This document shows positions 22,551 to 34,400 of a stretch of DNA of 64,000 nucleotides, in pieces. Each line of letters starts with the position of its first letter. Position 1 is the first letter of the stretch. The translations under genes and the position numbers were made by a program. The stretch is from Haemaphysalis longicornis (Eukaryota > Arthropoda > Arachnida > Ixodida > Ixodidae), in NCBI GenBank assembly GCA_013339765.2, contig CM023448.1, positions 193,790,409-193,854,408 of the forward strand, read 5' to 3'. The notes under the pieces were generated by a model, which searched no databases, was not told the origin of the DNA, and saw only the letters and a program-made list of their open reading frames with translations.

Positions 22551-22705
22551 TGAACCTGTTTGCAAACCGCTTCAGGCTTCTGAACCAGTTCGCGAACCAG
22601 ATCAGTGTATGATTTAGTCAAACCATAATTGAACCGGAACAAAATGAATTTGTCCGAGCCTTAACCATAACAGAACCAGAATTTTTTTCGGTTCGACACA
22701 CCGGT
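22551..22705. repeat. GAACC-rich repeat, right piece
   Basis: Motifs include CTGAACCTG, CTGAACCAGTTCGCGAACC, TTGAACCGGAACAAAATGAA and CAGAACCAG, ending TTTCGGTTCGACACACCGG. It is in the same orientation and motif style as 21233-21331. Confidence 0.5.
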
Positions 22706-23325
22706 CAAGAGGCATCCAAAATACTAGTATGAGTGGTCTCAGATCTGGTCAGCACAATAGAAAGGCAGCCAATACACGAGGAGCCAGATTTTGCTATGTC
22801 AAGCACTTCAACAATCTCATGAATTTTTTGCTGATAATGTCTGAACAGGAATGATAATGCTGCTGATAATGTTTAAGCATGTATTTTTTAGCAGCTTACT
22901 TGTTTTTATTTGAAGTCTGGAAGTCTTAGCTTATGCTTGATAAGAGGCATTGTTTATGCAGACATGTATGCAGGTGTCTGTTTTTGATCTTCTAATTTAC
23001 AACTTAATGGAATGCAAAATTAGTGTGGACTGTCAAGAAAGCATTTCCAGCTGTTATTGGCTACCTGTCACTCTATACTCAGGGACAACTTTATGTGGCA
23101 ACATAGGGAAAGCGACGGGGGGGAGCTAACTGCTCTCTGTTACTGCACCAAAGTAGTTCTAAACTGGTTTCGATTTCAGTTTTGGTGTGACAGATATGCA
23201 TTTGCTACAGTGAATTTCTTCGCATGAGCTTTGTGGTCAACCCTTTCAGGGGCAACGACGTACATGTTTGTCCTCGGCAAACACCTTCAAAATGGTCAAT
23301 GATGTACACGTACATCCAAGAACAG
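22706..23325. other. Intergenic, nothing recognised
   Basis: The sequence is AT-rich. I found no exon or defined repeat. Confidence 0.5.
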
Positions 23326-23512
23326 AAGTTTACGGACCATGAAAGCAGCAATTTTGAGTTGTTTCTCGGCCGCAAGCCAGCCCAGAGTACTATGTGCGGT
23401 AGTTTTCACTAGTTCAGTACTTATACGACATCTCGCGTGCATTCGGCAGTTTGTCGGGCTGTTATAGGAAGAGAAATAACCTAAAATTGCCATTTCCCTG
23501 GTCCGTAAGCTT
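23326..23512. mobile_element. MITE, family A copy 1
   Basis: The left end is AAGTTTACGGACC and the right end read inward is AAGCTTACGGACC. The 187-bp interior matches the copy at 33961-34147 (shared CGGCCGCA/TGCCGCATGGCA, TATGTGCGGTA, ATATGACATCTC-type segments in the same order). No TSD could be settled. Superfamily unknown. Confidence 0.8.
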
Positions 23513-23945
23513 ATGATCATGGCTGTACGTCATCACTCGTATGTTTAAAAAGAGCGCCTTCTTTGATCAATTTTCTCGCTTGGCATGTGCTGTCACACTG
23601 CGGAAATTCATAAAAAATTTTTTCTTGTGCCAATGGCTCTTCTTTTCTGTTTTTATGCTTTACTACAGCAATGCGCCCGCTATCACACTTGCGCATCGAG
23701 TAACAGCCGTTTCGGTTTTGTCCTCCGGGCGCTTCCCGCTTCTCCCGCTTTTTGCACCTGGGAAACTTTCTTAGACTTTTTCTTGTGTTACTCAAGAATA
23801 AAACACGCGTATGTAACAACACAAACGATTTTTTTGTCATTTTATAATCATCCTAAAAAAATTACGACAATTTTTTCTCGAAATAGATTCACCCGAAGAA
23901 TTTATATCAGGAATTAAAAAAAGATCGACCCTGGGGGGTCGCATC

Positions 23946-24543
23946 AAAGGAGCACTGACACCAATTTTCGGCATTAATATTATTGCACAGTTCGCTTCCT
24001 TAACTCAACAGAATACCCTGGCTGAAATATGAGCGGCCTGCTACGTGAAGAACATACTTTAATTGGATCTCATTTATCGCGCCAACGGAACAGCACATGG
24101 AGTGGCACTCAGCAAATGGACATCAGCGTGACATCATCCCGTGGGAAAGGAAGCGATAATATAGCCCGGAATCGCAATAGAAGTCGCCATCAGGACTTTT
24201 ATTGAAAGCGATCATCGAATTTCCACCGCAATGGTAGGCCTAGCACCTTCAGGCAGCTCAACCGTTCAGCTCCGGCGGCGGCGCGGTCGAAACAATGCCC
24301 CCACCGGCCTCCGCAGTGTTTTGACGTCCGCACAAAGCGGTGAGGTCATTCCGGCATTATGTCATATGCGCATTTCGGGATAAAAGCGCGAGAATTTGAA
24401 ACAAATGATTTTCAGGCCGCTCAATGTAATTAATTATCGCGCGCAGAAGTATTTTAAAGTGCTGTTTCGGGCTCACCAGACCATTAAGCACCGATAAAAG
24501 CAATAAAAGTGGAACATAAAATTTTCGTGTCAGTACTCCTTTT
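23946..24543. mobile_element. TIR element with AAAGGAGCACTGACAC ends
   Basis: The left end is AAAGGAGCACTGACACCAAT (23946) and the right end read inward is AAAGGAGTACTGACACGAAA (to 24543). This gives about 598 bp with no transposase. A GC-rich centre (about 24250-24330) sits in AT-rich ends. TSD not determined. Confidence 0.75.
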
Positions 24544-25300
24544 TAAGCGAAAAAATTTGACCCTCGAACGGTTAAGTGTACTGAAACACGATCACTCAGC
24601 ATGCAGGCATATTGGCATCTCTTTCCCCGAGCTTCATTTGTTTGTAAACACAAGCCAACGCTTTGACTGGAGAACTCGGACCGACTGTAAACAATCCCGT
24701 CCAACTCTGTATTGCCTTGAAATAAAGTGAACTTTGTCAGCGCTGCAGCTTTGAGGGCACGCATTGATTTGTAAACTCTTCTGGAGCTGACAAGTGGGCA
24801 GCACTACTGACGTGAAGCGTGCTTCAATACACTTCAGTTGTGAGTGTAGCACCTGCGTGTGTTTACCCGCACCCTGCCTTTTAGCACTGCTTGAACACTG
24901 AACTCTACAGTTTCGTGCCTTCACTATGACCAAGTGGTGGCTAAAGACACCCACCCTAGTGAGCACAGGGATCGCTCCCTCTCGTATGGGGCAGTCTACG
25001 CACATGCGGCCCTGTTGCGAGGTCCCAAAATTTGCCTCAACTTGGAGTACAACGGGGGAAGGGAGCCTCTTGCGGGGCAGACCACAAAGTACGCCGCATG
25101 CACGCAAGCCTTTCCAGGGGGATCCTTTTACCATAGATGAGAAAATCCAAGGGCTCGTACTTACTCAAGCACTCGCAGCAAGAAGCAACCATTTAGTAAC
25201 TGGGCAAGCAAGGCGATTTTCTCTAGAGACGATTGTGGAAGCATACTTTATCCAATCCATGCAGTAAAATGAGAGTACGAGAATCCACTTTCCAACGCAC
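24544..25300. other. Presumed UBAC1 last intron or 3' region
   Basis: It lies just downstream of the UBAC1 exon that ends at 25301. I looked for the terminal exon (an AFEDML...NDPE-like C-terminus) on the - strand and did not find it here. A 166-codon - strand ORF (24634-25134) has no family signature. Confidence 0.5.
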
Positions 25301-25439
25301 CCAGCAGTGTCTTGGGCGAGCACAGCCCCAGCTGCACCACAGGGTTACTGACAATGGACCTGTATATGGCACTGCTGGTGTCCAGGCCCACCTGCAAGTC
25401 TATGGGCTTGGGACGCCTGTCGCCAAGTAGCCACTCGCA
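25301..25439 (-). CDS. UBAC1: UBAC1 exon 9 (end of UBA2, start of STI1-like region)
   Basis: The acceptor is GTTGTTGTTGCAG and the donor is GTGCGT at 25300. It encodes CEWLLGDRRPKPIDLQVGLD, then SAIYRSIVSNPVVQLGLCSP and KTLL. It ends in phase 1, so translation must continue in another exon. Reading through the donor gives 16 unrelated residues and a stop. Confidence 0.94.
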
Positions 25440-28400
25440 CTGCAACAACAACAACACAAGGCACAAGATGCACAGGCCGCTCGTTTGCAGAACGCTATGC
25501 ACACAGGGTACCTGAAACAGGTAGGAAGCAGCTAAACAAAAACAGACCACTGTGCTGTCAGCAGTCTGTTTATGCAACGAAGAATTTCATCTTGTGTTGT
25601 ACCTAGTCAACAAATCTGGATAAAACTGACAAACAGAACATCATACCATCTTAGGTACAAAATTGTGAGCGCAAAGTGTCAGAATGGCTTTACAAATGAC
25701 CAGGTATGTTGTGTGCAACCTAGTGTACACTAGCTAGTATATTATTCCAGTTAATACAGGTGATGCAAAGAAAGGAAAAAGAAGCGCTTGATTTCATGCA
25801 AGAGCATAAGCAAACTACTGCTGCTGCAGAGCTTTGAAGCATGCACTTCATGATGAAAGTCCCCCTTTGTCTTTGAAAACAAGGAGTAGGCATGAGGTGC
25901 AGTTAAAAATTACAAGATGCCAATATCAGCACCTTTAAGAATGGTACCCCAAGTTGCTTTTGTGCCAGGCAAAGGCACACTGACGCAAAATAAAAATTCA
26001 TGGCACTTTGGCAGAGTTAGAACACAAAGACGGGACACTCATTTCACTGGTTTTCAGGAACAGTTTGTTGCTGTCTGGTATGACCATGTTACAAAAGAAG
26101 CTATGGCCAAGATAAGCAATCTGCTGCTTGGTAGAAATCGGCAGTCCAAAAACAGAAGGAGGCATTCTTCATTCAGAATACGCGTGAGGGCACTGTAACT
26201 ACAACTGGTAAGCACATGGCAATATGAAATGCCCCCTTTTTTTTGTTAATGGAACACAGACTGTGTGCCTTGCGCAGCATTTGTAGGGGCGTTATTTAAG
26301 TTCATGTTTATGGCAGCTTTCCCAAGTCTGCATGCGCTGTGCTGCCAACCTCTGTTTTCTGTAGGTTTTCTGCATCGAATACACAATGTTGCCCGAATGG
26401 CTTTTTTTTTTTTTTTTTAAGCGGCCTTCCCATTGGGTGACAGTCAGGGCTCGATCCTTCAGCTACACCAAGTTTTTTAACCACTCAAACACTTTGGGCA
26501 CTAAGAGAAGGAACCAAGCCACCCGAGAGCTCCGTTTTTTTCCCTGCCACGAGTCCTCAAAGCAGGCCACCAATAGCCTATAGCTCCACTACCATAGATT
26601 CACAAGCCGGAGTACAGCCCTGATGAGGCAAGTCAACAGGGCTTTACTCACACCCCTACAGAAATGTATTAAGCCACCCTTCTGCCACATTGTGTGTGTA
26701 CTAGAGGAGCTGTCAACCCAAACATCGCAACAGCCAAAAAGAACGAAACGCGAAAAATAATCATGGAGCCACTGATGCTACTCCCCCACTGCCTTGAAAA
26801 CTGACTTACCTCAAGTGCCAAATTACCGTTGTAAAACCTAATTACAAGCCCCTCCTGTGGAACTCAATGGCCGCCCCAACATTCAAGTCGCATGCGTCTC
26901 ACAATATACCAGGCCTGTTCGAATGAGTCTACGGCAGTGTACGCACCCATTAGACTCACTGGAAAATAAATAGAAGCGAACCCTGGCATTACTGCCACAA
27001 TACATTTGGGCAGTGGTGCTACAAGGCTGCTCCCAGAGTGAACCTCTAGCACCCCCCAACGATGTAGTGGAAGTAGTTTGACAGCAAGAAGAACATGTAT
27101 TCCTTCCTTTAATCATATCTCAAACATCATCATCGCATTACTTAATGAGGCTTTACAGCTGATCATTGAAGTTGAGTACACATGCAGAGTGTACAGGTGC
27201 CACAGGAAAGCATAAGCTTGAGCCTTTCTTCTATAAGCACAATTCTTTCTTACTGCACACAAAGGCCACCGATGCACACCAGGCGTACCATTTCATGCAT
27301 TTCTCTACAGTCTCAAGCACTTGCTGCATAGACCTCCATTGTGCTGCGCTACCCATAGCGGTACTCCAGGCGACCAATGGCAACAGAACCTCCGAGCAGA
27401 GTTAACGCACTAACAGCGCACGCATCCACAATGGGCTCGGTGGAACACTCCTCAAAAGAGCGAGGCTGGTGAAAGACCAAAGAGTGGCTGCCCTCTGACG
27501 TGTCACAACTCATGCGGTACAGCAGGGGATGCTGCTGGCCAAGACATCTGCCCCCCACCCCCCGAACCAGGCTAGGCCTGACCACGTGTGCCAATACGGC
27601 GTCAGGGCCGAGAAGGTTCCCACAATCCCTATTGCCACTCACGATTTGCAACGTCACAAATATGATGTGGGAAAGTTTACAGAGAAGCGGTACCCGTTTT
27701 TGCGGTTTTCGCATATTCTGCCTCATTAAACAACTGTTGCCTGCTGATAATGGCTTACTTTGTCTTTTTAGCACTGTCAACCCAAACATCTACCCAAACA
27801 TCTACCTGTACAGGCCAACTCGCTTTTACACCGCAGTGTGCCTTTAAACATCTCACTCTGCTTTTGGGAGCCTCACTAAAAAATATCTTTGCATAAAAAG
27901 CCTGCACAGCTGTTCTGGCAATTTTAACTTGCCAGCTGCAGCTAACGGTGCATATAGCACCTGAAACAGCTGTCACCAGTGCCTTCTAATTCAAAGAAGA
28001 GGTGTAATTTTACAGCATTTCAGGGCCTCTCACAAAAACAAAGCTTGATCCTTGTGGAAAATGATTCGGGCGAACCATATGAAAAGCGTATATAGAGCTT
28101 GAAACGGATTTCGATGCAACAGGGCCAAAAAAAACCAGCCATTGCGTGAATGGGTGGCAGGGACCATTTGTCAAACACCACAGTTTGATTCTGGCACCTA
28201 ATTTGAGGTTATACAAAACTAGAACCATTACGCTCTCTATATTCACATATTAAAACACATTGGTTATTTCTTGCCACTTTATGCTTATGTAGGAAGCCTG
28301 CTAAAATGTCTAAAAAAGTAAAGCATGTTTGATTCTGGTATTTAATTTGGGGTCATACAAGACTAGAACCACTATGCTGTCTATTCTTTTTACTTCCGTT

Positions 28401-31400
28401 GTCAGGTCACGAGTTGTGGTGCATAAAAAGATCGGCTGACAAAGCCCCAAGATTTTGCAATACACCTCAATCGACGGTGATTGAGTGGAAGCGCTAAGGA
28501 AGCCAGCTAAAATTTCGAAAAAAAAAAAAAAAGCAGGGCATATACATATATGATAACCCATCAGCTTTCTCCCCCTTTCTTTTTTCTTTTTTCCAGCACT
28601 CAGACAGCACACAAATTCATGCAGCTTCAGCTGCCCGCCACTCCTGCAGTACATATTGCAATTTGAAAGCATACGACATTATGCTATTAAACGTATCCAT
28701 GATTCAAATAAACTCATTCTATACTTGCAATTCAATACTACTGGGCATAACTGACTTATAGTACTTGGCAGAATGGCGTAGTCAACAGGACGACAACTTG
28801 ACATGCTCAATCCAGTCACAAAATTAAAATTAAGATGCCACTGGTATGCAGAAATCATTCAAGTAAGGTATAGAGAGCTTACAAAGAAGCAAGTGTACTG
28901 TGCCATGAAAATGCTACACATATAACCGCGCTGCCCTGAAAAAAAGTTATCTAGAGCACCTAGAGCTTGCCCTGAAAAAATCGTTATCTAGAGTCGACAA
29001 CCTTGGAATGCTTAACATTTTATTAGTTGAGGGCATACACTAATAACTTTGCTTTTGTTTTTTCTTCTTTAAGTAATGCTGGGAAGGTGAATACCATCCT
29101 ATAGATGGTATTCACTGAAAAGTTTAGTGCTCAATTTCTTCGCTTGGAAACACAGTAAACGGCCATGTCTGTGCCACTTCGGCACAGATGTGGCGTGGTT
29201 TGTGCCATTGCGCCCGCACCTCGCAGAAAAAATAAAATAAAATAAAATAAAAAACACCGATGTGCGTCGTATGCCCCGTTTCAACCTGATTCTCGGTGGT
29301 GGTGGTGTCAACAGATGTGTTGATAATCGCACTCACATTGGAGTCAAGGCATTACTTCGCATTCGGTGGGGGACAGTTTGAAACATCAAGCATATGTCGT
29401 GGGTTTTATCAAACAAACGACAAGTACTGCCATCTCGTGGAGCCCGACGTAACCAGAGATGATGCACACACATGGTTGCCTGCATGCATGCCACGTCAGT
29501 GAATACAACCGACACAATTTTCCAGAACAGGTTACTTACCGCGGCTTCTTGGCTGTTGCTATGGATCCGAAGGGCATCTAGGATTGTGGTTTCAGAAAAG
29601 CCCATCTCTTTAAGATTGCTCATGGCCTATGGAAGACAAACAGAGAAAAATAATAAGAAGAAAGGGAGCAGGCAGCCCTTAAAGCTACAAGGCTATACAG
29701 TGCTGGAACGATTAAACATTTTTTGGTCGGGAAGGAGTACAGTGCGCAACACCCTTGTCTATAACACTGAGTTAAACTTGAACTGGTTACCTCTCAATAC
29801 TGCAGACTCAAACTTGCCACAAAAAACGGTGATGTCAAAATATGTGGTCAAGACTTCATAATGACACAATAGTTTTCTTCAAATGTTTTTCGGCCGAGGC
29901 AAGATAAGGCTTTAAGTACGAAACCTGCGTTATAGACAAGGGTGTTGCCCTCTGTACAAACGTCGTTTGATGCATGAACAGTGGCATTTTACTGAGCTCC
30001 TCCAACGAGTGAACAGTGGGGCATTTCATCCTGCTCCACACATCAGTCAAGTGTGAGGACTGTGACCCCTGCTGCTCATGTGGTATACACATGCACACAA
30101 AGATCCAAGCGACTGACAGATGGTTTCGCTACATCAACCACAGTAATTGTGCTAAAGAAGCGCACATTCGTGCCTATAAAGCGTTCTCCAATAGCCCACA
30201 GCGGCTATGTGCTACCCCGCAGATATGCAACGCTTTCATAGGCTTCAGAGTACACACACAAGATTTAGGGTGTGGGCACAAATTTCCTGTGGTCAACCCT
30301 TCTAGCGTTTGCACTCTGACTGACTGATTCATTCACCGATTTCTTCGTGCATGGCTCGGCATGCAACACAAGGGACAGCATCTGTTCAATGCCTACTGCT
30401 GCAACCTACGCTTCTGCTTGTAAAGTGTTGCCAATACACCCCTGTGGTATATGCTACTCTGTGGGTATGTATCACTTTACTAGACCAGCAGCAGAAACTG
30501 TAAGTCATGCACCAGAGCTTAGACGTAACATTTTGGTTTGAGGTCGAACAACATCAACCAGTATACTTGCAGCTTGACGTACGAGCACAATGAGCACTTT
30601 TTCCCATGGGTACCGGTTGACAACAACTAAATTAAAAGTGCGGCATTAGGCCTAACGTCCTTTAAGTTGAGCCTTACAACATGCTAAACAACATCATACT
30701 CATTGCAATTCGAGCTGCGGTTACTGCCTAATGACGTTAGGCCTCAAAGCATGACATTAGGCCTGACATCCGGCTGTCGCATACATTCACTGCCCCCCTT
30801 CCTCTTCTGTGCATCAACCTTTGCACAAGGGAGTTATAAACCAGAAAGGCTTCACCGAGTGCCCGATTTTCTACATCTGCAAAATTGATCGAGGTAGGCT
30901 AATAGCGCTTTTGCACCAAAGGTAGTTGTCCCATGGATGCCCGTACTGTTGCTTCTATACCTTTTTGTTGGGCTTGAAATCCTTGCGTTTGTACTCTTGA
31001 AAACATTCAAGCATTGCATTCACGATGCCCTTGTGTTCAGGTTCTGCAGGCAGAACATTGCAATTGCTAACTTCGGCATTCCCTGAAAAAAAAAAAAAAA
31101 AAAAAAAAAGAACCAGTGTTATTCACCAGCCACGACTGTTGAGCAGATTCCAATGTTGTAGGCTCAGAAAACACATGATGTACTACCAACAGCAGTCACG
31201 GTTACAGCACACAAAGTTACACACGACAGGGTCTGCTGCATGACTGCATAAAAGCACAACGCCTGTAGCCTGTGCAACCTGCTGCTGCAGTACTAATTAA
31301 TGTTGCTAATGTTTCCAAGTGTCATTCCATTTGTTAAACTGAGCAGATGCCCAACAATGATCCACAATTCTATGCAGTGGCAGAGGCATCGGATCAAAGC

Positions 31401-34400
31401 CGCCGGCAATAGAACTTACAAACTGAATACTACAACAAAGCTGCCAGTCACAAAAATTTATGGGCAAAAAAAGGTGAATCACTACAACATTTTAAATGCC
31501 AAGCAATTGCACATTGAAACACTTCACGAGGTAAGTTAAAAAAACAGGATTTTTACTGTTCCTACAGCACACCTACAATTCATTCTTAAATATTTTAGGC
31601 ACTCTTCACTTTAAAATAGCTTGCTCCTCTCGTGAGGCATCATACCGATTATTTCTTCCACTGTAGCAAGAGCCACACAATGCTGGGATCTTCTTTAGCA
31701 ACAAAATGACAGTCTTCATGTTTGAATCCCTATAAAGAACGTTTAACACTGTGTGGGCCCCCTGACTACAATTCTCTCTTCCCTCCAAATTGACTAAACA
31801 CATTGTCTACTCACCCCTTCTGCCCCGACTGGCTTGCACAGGTCCTTAACACGTGGCCACCCATTGAACCAAGTGCCAGGAATAAAGTGCCCCCTAGTAA
31901 GCGGTGCCAACGAACTCCAGCAACAAGAGATGCTTCCTTCCACAATTTCCCTGTGATCACCCAAGCGTGACGTCTCCACATTAAGGCTACCATAGTTTTG
32001 GCTCTTGCACTGTGAGCTGTTGTTTACGACTGTAGGCCGAGCTTCGAAACTGCATGACCACGGAGACTATGCGAGACTACCACATCGTTGGTGCATTCGC
32101 TCCACTGATTGCAGCTATTGTTGGGGACTTTTTGCACTCCCTGTCTACTAACGGGCCATACGATCACTTCAAAGCAAATTTACTAATTTTTTACACTGGG
32201 GTTTTACGCAGTGACGATACACATGGGATGTGAGGCACTGCTGATGAATTTAGAACTGGGCATTTTTATTGTGCCCCGAAATCTCAACATGTGCATTACT
32301 GTTTTTCACCTCCATCAGAAAAACAGCTGCTGCAGCTGGGGTCGAACCCACGTACTTGTGCTCAGTAGCAAAATGCCTTAGCCATGAAGCCACCCTGGTG
32401 GGTCCTCAAATAAAACTCATTCCTTGTACTCTCCAAACTAACCCATACTGAGTGCAGCAACTGTTCGCATTCAAGGAACCTGGCAACCATGCAACATCAT
32501 TCAACCCGGCCATTCTCCCCAAGCCCTTCCTTTTACACACCAGTGTGTGTGATACTGTTGCAAACATTGCTGGCACTAAGCTGACATGCATAAAGGACTA
32601 CACACAGCTTATACGCAAGCAATGTTCACAGTAAAAATCTAACTAGCCCAGCCCCCTTCCAAGCAATGACGTTGTGCAATGCCAACAGGGGTAGGGCCAT
32701 GAAAGAGTACAGCAGTTTTACAAGCTGCCTAAGGAATAAAAGAGAAGGCAGGCGGTCAAACTATCAGGCACGAGGTAAGTGCATACAAGGATGTTGTTTT
32801 GACACATAGTCTCCTCTCATGTTATGGTGCTCTTTAACACATTATTTCCTTCGGCAAAAAGCTTCTGCTCGACTTGTACGTAGCTTCCTTTCTGGTTACT
32901 GGTCAGCAGACAAGCCACGAATTTGCCCTTTGGTGAAGGTCCTGAACCTTGCAGCATCACCGCAAGGTTCACTGCTGAGGCTCACACTGACAGCAAAGAC
33001 TTTTCAGCTCAAGGCGATTGTTGCCACAAAGCACAGCTCTCTCAAGACAAACATAGCACACTGCTGTTGAATTTTATCCAGGCCAGTCATCTTAAGTGAG
33101 TGATATTCTGCCATTTTTATATTGCTTGTACCACTTGTACCTGCATTTGGCTGATGTGGTCCTCCTCTTAGGCTTAGGAAAACAACTGAAAATGTCATCA
33201 TAGAAGTTTTGCTGGGTTTCCAGCAAAACTTCTTTTAGATTCACACTGTTCGTGCAGCTTTTTTTGCTTCTGCCTTCTTTGTAATCAAACATATGTGCTC
33301 AGTTCAGTGGGTGTAGCTCGATGACCAATGCTCATCACAGAACAGAGCAAACTTTAACAAGCTGTGGGCCACAGTGGGCCATTTCAAAATTTTACACTTT
33401 TCTTGAACATATCTTGCAGTTATGCATATGTCGAGAAGCATAAGAAACCAGAAAAAAAAAAAGTCCTATAAAAGTCACTAACCGTGCTTATCTGCACAAG
33501 ATTGAGGGGCTGGAGCTGCTTCGTTTGTGCTAGTTGCTGAGCCTACATCCTTTTCTTGCCTGCATCCTTTAGCAAGCAGCCACTCCATTGCTGACATAGG
33601 GCACATTCTAGAAATAAAAATATGAGTTCAAATTTTACTTCACCACCATACATTGCATTATTTGCAATTCAAATTTTCTTTGGGGGTCATTCACACAGTA
33701 CATTGCCATTCATGTAGTTGCTGTGGAAACACAAATGCTATGCAGTTGAAACTGTCCTATAATTTAAATAAACAAGCAACAGAAAACTTTGTAGAGTGTG
33801 AGAACAAATTGCAATCTTTTGACCTGCTGTGCACAATGATTTTATTCCTCACTATACAAAAAAATAAATGCAACAGCCCACCATTCTTATTGAGTTGGAA
33901 GTGTTATAACAAATTACTGCAGAGCCGGACCAACTCGACTCCAGGTACCGTCAAGAGTGAAAGTTTACGGACCCCAGAAGCAGAAATTTTGCGTTACTTC
34001 TCTGCCGCATGGCAGCCCGGGTTATTATGTGCGGTATTTTTGCACTACTTTAGTAATTATATGACATCTCACATGCATACCACAATTTGTGGGCTGCTGC
34101 CGGAAGCGAAATAACCTGAACTTGCCGTTCTCGAGGTCCGTAAACCTTTGCTCATGGCTGCACATCAAGATGATCACCTACTGTCCGTGTTCTCATTGCA
34201 CTGGAACATTTCTCGCAATGCAGCTGCTATGGCAGTGTGCAACATGACCTGAATGAGCTGCTTCCGACAAGTGCACATTCTAGACATCAATTATGAATCA
34301 ATCGTGACATCCCGCCAAGTCTTACATTGCTCTCTGCGAGCTCTGAAGCAGCCACAGTGATCACTTGTACTTCTCAAGCAAAGCAAATGACAAAATTACT

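Larger units (their letters stand above)
31083..33482 (-). other. UBAC1 intron 6
   Basis: This is a 2.4-kb intron holding the SINE at 32235-32405 and the hairpin at 33202-33233. Nothing else was recognised. Confidence 0.7.

Noticed and set aside
24634..25134. 166-codon - strand ORF as the missing UBAC1 terminal exon
   Set aside because: It is in the right direction and place, but no part resembles the STI1-like C-terminus and there is no fitting phase-1 acceptor.
33653..34114. 153-codon + strand ORF
   Set aside because: It lies in UBAC1 intron 5 and its second half is the MITE at 33961-34147.
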